Positions 6,327 to 10,041 of a stretch of DNA of 10,041 bases are shown here, in pieces. How positions within the stretch are numbered: the stretch's first letter is position 1; every line of letters begins with the position of its first letter. Source of the stretch: Sphingomonadales bacterium UBA658 (GTDB taxonomy: Bacteria > Pseudomonadota > Alphaproteobacteria > Sphingomonadales > Sphingomonadaceae); the NCBI GenBank assembly GCA_002299195.1, contig DBOA01000009.1, positions 1 through 10,041 of the forward strand. The letters run 5' to 3'. A program made the translations under genes and the position numbers. The notes beneath the pieces were generated by a model. The model was not told the DNA's origin, ran no database searches, and saw only the letters and a program-made list of their open reading frames with translations.

Positions 6327-7436
6327 TTAGGCGGCCCGCACGCGGGTGAACGCCTCCTCATATTTTGGCTGAAGCTCTGGATTGAACTTTGCATATTCGC
6401 ACTTCGCCAAAACATCCGCTGGCGGGAAAATGACCGGATTGTTCTTGTACGCGTCGGGCATCAGCGCCTTTGCGGCGTCATTTGGCGTCGGGTACAAAAT
6501 GGTTTCGGTAATCTTCTTACCAGCTTCGGCATCCAGCAAATAATTGATGAATGCGTGGGCATTTTTCGGGTGTGGCGCGCCCTTGGGAATGCACAGATTG
6601 TCGGAGTTCAACTGGCTACCCTCTTTTGGAATGACAAAACCAATGTCGGAATCTTCGACCATCGCCTGCGCAATGTCGCCATTATATTCGAGCACCACAT
6701 CGACTTCGCCCTTAAGCAACAAGTCCTGACCATTGTCTTCGTGGAAGGCTTTGATGTTCGGCTTTTGCTTGATCATCATGGCTTCGATGGCCTTCAAATC
6801 GGCATCGGTAAGGGCATTCACTGACTTGCCCATATATTTGCCGTAAAGCCGGAACATGTCGCCCGCCTCGGACAATACCGCGATGCGACCTTTATATTCA
6901 TCGCTGTCGAACAGCACTTTCCAGCTGTCCGGCACCGCCTTCACCTTGGACTTGCGATAGCCAATGCCCAGCGCCAGCCAGGTGTATGGCATCGAATATT
7001 TTCGTGCCGGATCATAGGGAACATCCTGATAATCTTTAGCGACATTTTTGAAGTTCGGAATTTGCGCCTGATCAAGCGGCATCAGCATATCGGCGGCAGC
7101 CATACGCTCCACAAAATCGTTGGATGGGACGATAACGTCATAGCCCGGGTTTCCGGCGCGCAGCTTGGCGAACAGTTCGTCATTGCTGGCGAACAGCGTC
7201 ATGTTGACGTCTACGCCTGCGCTGTCCTTATAATCTTCCAACGTGGTTTCACCGATATAAGTGTCCCAATTGTAGAAGTTCAGCTTCGCCTCTTCGCCAT
7301 TGGCAAGCTTCTCCGCTTCCTTCTCACCGCAGCCAGCAAGTGCGCCGGTCAGGGAGAAACCAACAGCGGCAACGCCCATCCCTTTTAACATGGCCCGGCG
7401 GTTGCTGCCCGCGTGTAAAAACGTCTTAAAGTCCAT
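6327..7436 (-). CDS. potF: Polyamine-binding lipoprotein of ABC importer (PotF/PotD/SpuD family)
   Basis: This 369-residue solute-binding protein captures polyamines and delivers them to the permeases. Residues 1-36 look like a twin-arginine signal (SNRRAMLKG, Arg13-Arg14) ending in a lipobox LAGC with Cys36, so the mature protein is probably lipid-anchored, unlike the soluble Sec-exported E. coli PotF and PotD. Family landmarks are NWDTYIG (56-62), FASNDELFAKL, DVIVPSN (100-106), YSMPYTWLALGIGY (147-160), EYNGDI (250-255), SDNLCIP (278-284) and YPTPN (315-319). From a remembered alignment, ligand contacts Trp57, Tyr60, Ser105, Tyr251, Asp254 and Asp279 are kept. Asn277 replaces an aromatic residue (Trp in PotD, Phe in PotF). 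The Asp254 equivalent is a PotF feature, favouring putrescine, but selectivity is uncertain. The start has GGAGA (complement of 7447-7443) at good spacing. It is the first gene of the operon. Confidence 0.93.
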   Translation of the reverse strand: MDFKTFLHAGSNRRAMLKGMGVAAVGFSLTGALAGCGEKEAEKLANGEEAKLNFYNWDTYIGETTLEDYKDSAGVDVNMTLFASNDELFAKLRAGNPGYDVIVPSNDFVERMAAADMLMPLDQAQIPNFKNVAKDYQDVPYDPARKYSMPYTWLALGIGYRKSKVKAVPDSWKVLFDSDEYKGRIAVLSEAGDMFRLYGKYMGKSVNALTDADLKAIEAMMIKQKPNIKAFHEDNGQDLLLKGEVDVVLEYNGDIAQAMVEDSDIGFVIPKEGSQLNSDNLCIPKGAPHPKNAHAFINYLLDAEAGKKITETILYPTPNDAAKALMPDAYKNNPVIFPPADVLAKCEYAKFNPELQPKYEEAFTRVRAA

Positions 7437-7516
7437 GATTATTCTCCAGCAGAAGCATATCGTAACATGCGCATGCTGGACTATTAATGGGACTTAGAAA
7501 AGACCCTTTTTCCCAC

Positions 7517-7570
7517 ATGTTGCGGCGCAATTTTATTACGATTTAACGCAATTATTGTGCACCGCAACAT
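7517..7570. promoter_or_regulatory. Inverted and direct repeats upstream of the importer operon (candidate operator)
   Basis: In the 144-bp gap between the serine hydrolase and the binding-protein gene, ATGTTGCGG (7517-7525) is the exact reverse complement of CCGCAACAT (7562-7570). Inside, CGCAATT occurs twice in the same orientation (7526-7532 and 7547-7553), 21 bp start to start, which is two helical turns. The interior is AT-rich. The element ends 81 bp upstream of the binding-protein start, a suitable place for an operator or promoter region. It is also just after the hydrolase stop, so a 3'-end hairpin of that transcript is the alternative, but no T-run follows on the minus strand. The repeats are seen directly; regulation is inference. 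Confidence 0.4.
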
Positions 7571-7580
7571 ATCGCTTCAT

Positions 7581-8777
7581 TCAGCGCTTTTTCGCCTCGG
7601 CGTCGACCGCGGCTTGGACTGCCTTGTAAAACGCCTCACGTCCTGCGCCCACGGTGTCGGGATCGGTCGCCTTTGGCCAATTGCTGTTGGACGCGATGAT
7701 CAGCTTCCTTTTGGGATCGATGAAGATGCCCTGCCCGAAAATACCCTGGGCGGCATAGCTGCCGTCATCATAGGTCCACCATTGATAGCCATAGCCCCTG
7801 CCAGCCATGCCGATGTCGGCATGTTTGACTGTTGCAGATGCCAACCAGTTATCCGGCCATATGCTTTGCCCGTTTATCTTGGCACCGCCCATAACGAATA
7901 CACCAAAACGGGCATAGTCACGGGTCGAGGCCTGAATGCAGCAACCGCTGATTTCATGCCCGGTTGAACCCAAAAGCCAGCTTGCGTCTTGTTCCATGCC
8001 ATAAGGTGCCCAGACTTTTTCCGACAGATAATCCGACAGCTTTTTCTTGGTGGCAGAACTGACCAACACGCCGATCAGGTTGGTTTCGCCGGTCTTGTAG
8101 ACCCACTTCGTTCCGGCGGGCGCTTCACGCGGCAAATTGCGCATATAGCTGACCGTTACATCCATGCCCTTTTCGGGCTTGTGCAGGTTGAACAATGCGA
8201 CGTCGGATTTGGGGTCGGCATAATCCTCGTTCCACCGCACGCCCGACGTCATCGTCAGCAGCTGCGCAATGGTCACGTCGTCATACGCAGAACCCTTAAG
8301 GTCCGGAATGTAAGACGAGACCATGTCGTCGACGCTTTTGATATAGCCATCCTTGATGGCGGCACCGACAAGCGTCGAGGTAAAGGACTTAGCGACGGAG
8401 AAGCTTGTCCACTTGCCCTGTGCGTCAAAATCGAGACCGTATTTTTCAACACGGATCTTGCCATCTTGGACAATGACGAGGCCAGCCGTACGCTGCGCCT
8501 TCATATAGGCATCGACATCCATATCAATGCTCAGCGGTTCGCCCTTGGGCATGGGATAGACCGTATCACCCGCTTTGATGATGTTTGATTTCGCCAATAT
8601 CGGAATTCGGTCCAATGCGCGGAAACCGGCGTCGCGTTGCTCTACGCTCCAGAACAGCACGTTAGCGTCCGTTGGCAGGTGAGAGATGAGCGCTTTCATA
8701 TCCTTGTCCGCGCTCGCCCAGAAACCGCCAGCCGCAGCCGCGATCACAATAATTATACCGAATATCCATTTTTTCAT
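7581..8777 (-). CDS. Exported serine hydrolase of the beta-lactamase fold (class C/NylB-like)
   Basis: This 398-residue protein starts with Met-Lys-Lys-Trp and a hydrophobic segment (4-20), followed by a possible signal peptidase site ASA (21-23), so it is either secreted to the periplasm or membrane-anchored. The serine beta-lactamase-like fold is shown by the SxxK motif SVAK (Ser127, Lys130), LLTMTSGV (173-180), a tyrosine motif around Tyr227 (WVYKTGETN) and a GxG third element in IFGQG (346-350) in place of KTG. The general type resembles 6-aminohexanoate-dimer hydrolase (NylB) and class C-like esterases or peptidases rather than true resistance enzymes. Its substrate is unknown. The SD GGGGGAG lies just upstream of ATG 8777. 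It is transcribed toward the importer operon but separated by 144 bp with repeats, so cotranscription is uncertain. Confidence 0.88.
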   Translation of the reverse strand: MKKWIFGIIIVIAAAAGGFWASADKDMKALISHLPTDANVLFWSVEQRDAGFRALDRIPILAKSNIIKAGDTVYPMPKGEPLSIDMDVDAYMKAQRTAGLVIVQDGKIRVEKYGLDFDAQGKWTSFSVAKSFTSTLVGAAIKDGYIKSVDDMVSSYIPDLKGSAYDDVTIAQLLTMTSGVRWNEDYADPKSDVALFNLHKPEKGMDVTVSYMRNLPREAPAGTKWVYKTGETNLIGVLVSSATKKKLSDYLSEKVWAPYGMEQDASWLLGSTGHEISGCCIQASTRDYARFGVFVMGGAKINGQSIWPDNWLASATVKHADIGMAGRGYGYQWWTYDDGSYAAQGIFGQGIFIDPKRKLIIASNSNWPKATDPDTVGAGREAFYKAVQAAVDAEAKKR

Positions 8778-8953
8778 CTTGCTCCCCCACTGGTTATTTT
8801 TTGAGCAACGTTCATTCCGCCGCCCCTGAATCTACCTTTGCAATACATCAGATAAAAGCGTGAAAGCGAAATGAATTATCATCACATACGTTGGGCAGCG
8901 CATCTCTTTACAATGCCCGACAGCAAAACATGACATATTGCCGATAGCAGACA

Positions 8954-8982
8954 TTGCGAAAGCCATAGCTGCGCCTTATGTA
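8954..8982 (+). promoter_or_regulatory. Possible sigma-70-like promoter for the lemA operon
   Basis: In the 267-bp divergent region (8778-9044), TTGCGA (8954-8959) is followed after 17 bp by TATGTA (8977-8982), itself inside an AT-rich TATGTATATAAC stretch. This is the best promoter-like pair I could find toward the plus strand, about 60 bp upstream of the gene. The match to consensus is partial. For the opposite gene at 8777 no convincing promoter could be picked, and nothing else stands out in this intergenic stretch apart from the hairpin at 9001-9029. Confidence 0.3.
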
Positions 8983-9000
8983 TATAACACACGCCGGATA

Positions 9001-9029
9001 AACGGCTGAAATCTGGGCGACAGCCCGTT
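9001..9029 (+). promoter_or_regulatory. Small hairpin in the lemA leader, directly before the SD
   Basis: AACGGCTG (9001-9008) pairs with CAGCCCGTT (9021-9029), an 8-bp stem with one bulged C and a 12-nt loop. It ends immediately before the strong SD GGAGGAG (9030-9036), which lies 8 nt from ATG 9045. It leaves the SD exposed, so it could stabilise the 5' end of the mRNA or place the ribosome. Function is inference. Confidence 0.35.
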
Positions 9030-9044
9030 GGAGGAGCTCTTTCG

Positions 9045-9653
9045 ATGCGTAACCAAGTTGTAAAATCTTTGCTATTAACCGCTGCGGCCCTCTCTCTTGC
9101 AAGCTGCGGTATCAACAGCGTTCCGACCGCTGAGGAAAATGCCAAGGCGAAATGGGCCGACGTTCAGGCCGCGTTTCAAGAGCGCGCGAACCTTATTCCC
9201 AACCTGGCGAATGTCGTCAAAGGCGCAGCTGCGCAGGAAAACAAAACCTTGACCGAAGTCATCGCGGCGCGTGCGCGCGCGACATCGCCCAACATTCAGG
9301 TCAATCCTGATGATCTGGCCAACCCGGCCAAGATGGCCGCTTTCCAGTCCGCGCAAAACCAATTGTCGGGCAGCCTCTCGCGCCTGCTCGTATCGGTTGA
9401 GCAATATCCGCAGTTGAAGAGCCAAGAGGGCTATCTGAAATTGCAGGATCAGCTTGAAGGTCAGGAAAACCGGGTGCGCATCACCTTGCGCGATTATAAC
9501 GAGGCTGTGCGCGGGTATAACACCACCATCCGCACTTTCCCCGATATCATCGGCGCGAAGATCATTCACGGTGCGCAACCGATGATCCCATATCAAGCCA
9601 CCACGCAAGGCGCTGAAACCGCACCGACGCTTGATATGGCGCCCGCAAACTAA
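9045..9653 (+). CDS. lemA: LemA family lipoprotein
   Basis: This 202-residue protein has a lipoprotein signal with lipobox LASC (Cys21), so it is probably membrane-anchored facing the periplasm. The LemA hallmark is the helical start of the mature protein: NSVPTAEENAKAKWADVQAA (24-43) followed by QERANLIPNLANVVKG, where paired Arg-Ala-Asn-Leu-Ile-Pro-Asn residues are characteristic of the family. The rest is mostly helical with a conserved YNEAVRGYNTTIRTFP segment near 150-167. The C-terminal tail is rich in Ala, Pro and Thr. The molecular function of LemA proteins is not established. In many bacteria the gene sits directly before a TPM-domain gene, as here with a 20-bp gap, which points to a joint envelope role. 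SD GGAGGAG at 9030-9036 supports the start. Confidence 0.93.
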   Translation: MRNQVVKSLLLTAAALSLASCGINSVPTAEENAKAKWADVQAAFQERANLIPNLANVVKGAAAQENKTLTEVIAARARATSPNIQVNPDDLANPAKMAAFQSAQNQLSGSLSRLLVSVEQYPQLKSQEGYLKLQDQLEGQENRVRITLRDYNEAVRGYNTTIRTFPDIIGAKIIHGAQPMIPYQATTQGAETAPTLDMAPAN

Positions 9654-9673
9654 CCCCTTTTGGGATTACACAC

Positions 9674-10041
9674 ATGAAAAAGGCCCTTGGCCTGCTGACA
9701 GCGCTGCTTTTGACCTTAACCGGTCAGGCAGCGCTTGCGCAAAACTTCCCCAAGCTTTCGGGCCGCGTTGTCGATCAGGCGAACCTGCTCGATCCGCAGC
9801 AAGAGGCAGCGTTAACCGCCAAGTTGCAGGGGCTGGAGACGCGCACCAAGCGGCAATTGGTGGTGGCCACATTGAACAGCCTCGAAGGCTATGAAATATC
9901 CGATTATGGATATCGGCTTGGCCGCCAATGGGCGCTTGGGCAGGATGGCAAAGGCGAGACTGAAAAAGACAATGGCGCCATCCTGATCGTCGCGCCCAAT
10001 GAACGCAAAATGCGTATCGAGGTTGGCTATGGTCTTGAACC
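9674..10041 (+). CDS. TPM-domain protein (YgcG family), N-terminal part; runs off the window
   Basis: An open frame from ATG 9674 continues to the window end, giving 122 complete codons. Residues 1-22 form a Sec signal peptide with cleavage site ALA before Gln23. The TPM domain then starts with GRVVDQANLLDPQQEAAL and continues with a RQLVVATL strand, a YGYRLGRQWALGQ helix region, and DNGAILIVAPNERKMRIEVG, the best-conserved part of the family. TPM proteins are envelope proteins, often C-terminally anchored by a membrane segment and glycine-rich tail, which would lie beyond 10041. Partners are usually LemA proteins, and lemA is 20 bp upstream. The SD is weak (GGGA at 9662-9665), so translation may be coupled to lemA. 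The biochemical role is not known with certainty. Confidence 0.9.
   Translation, partial: MKKALGLLTALLLTLTGQAALAQNFPKLSGRVVDQANLLDPQQEAALTAKLQGLETRTKRQLVVATLNSLEGYEISDYGYRLGRQWALGQDGKGETEKDNGAILIVAPNERKMRIEVGYGLE

Noticed and set aside
7466..7475. 10-bp palindrome CATGCGCATG upstream of the binding-protein gene
   Set aside because: Short palindromes of this size occur by chance, and there is no second copy or promoter context in the window to support a binding site.
7989..8588. Open frame of about 199 codons antisense to the serine hydrolase
   Set aside because: The hydrolase reading carries catalytic motifs and a good SD; the antisense frame has neither and fits the chance openness of GC-biased coding DNA.
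7581..8777. Beta-lactamase resistance gene
   Set aside because: The SxxK fold is shared, but the KTG box is replaced by a GxG element and the overall type is closer to NylB/esterase-like hydrolases, so resistance is not supported.
8778..9044. Small gene or RNA gene in the divergent intergenic region
   Set aside because: Frames here are short, or run antisense from the lemA gene, and lack an SD; no tRNA or known RNA fold could be recognised.

Overview
The window looks like chromosomal DNA of an alphaproteobacterium, most likely of the order Sphingomonadales (Sphingopyxis/Sphingorhabdus type). This is an inference from the moderate GC content, the style of the proteins, and a palindromic intergenic repeat of a kind I recall as frequent in sphingomonad genomes. 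No insertion sequence, CRISPR array, tRNA or rRNA was seen.

Layout. Positions 1-177 hold the C-terminal end of an acyl-CoA dehydrogenase. Two polyamine-catabolism genes follow on the plus strand: a PuuD/SpuA-type gamma-glutamyl hydrolase (205-939) and a SpuC-type putrescine aminotransferase (1043-2434). A 12-bp perfect inverted repeat in front of the aminotransferase contains its Shine-Dalgarno sequence. A REP-like doublet (about 2445-2541) separates the aminotransferase from an exported, internally duplicated FKBP-type prolyl isomerase (2603-3403). Converging on this from the minus strand is a tight four-gene operon for a PotFGHI/SpuDFGH-type polyamine ABC importer. Its transcription order is binding protein (7436-6327), permease H (6323-5412), permease I (5409-4573), ATPase (4561-3431). 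Behind it lies an exported beta-lactamase-fold serine hydrolase (8777-7581, minus). A 267-bp divergent intergenic region then leads to a plus-strand pair: a LemA-family lipoprotein (9045-9653) and a TPM-domain protein (from 9674) that runs off the window end.

How it fits together. The importer would bring in putrescine or related polyamines. The aminotransferase would convert putrescine to 4-aminobutanal with pyruvate as likely acceptor. The PuuD-like enzyme would release GABA from gamma-glutamyl-GABA. The set resembles the Pseudomonas spu locus, but it is rearranged: the transporter is on the opposite strand, the ATPase gene comes last, and no gamma-glutamylpolyamine synthetase is present in the window.

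The least ordinary signals are the SD-containing inverted repeat, the covarying hairpins of the REP-like element, the composite repeat upstream of the binding-protein gene, the twin-arginine lipoprotein signal of the binding protein, and the FKBP whose second domain has lost its active site but kept its cysteine pair. I found no clearly new multi-gene system.
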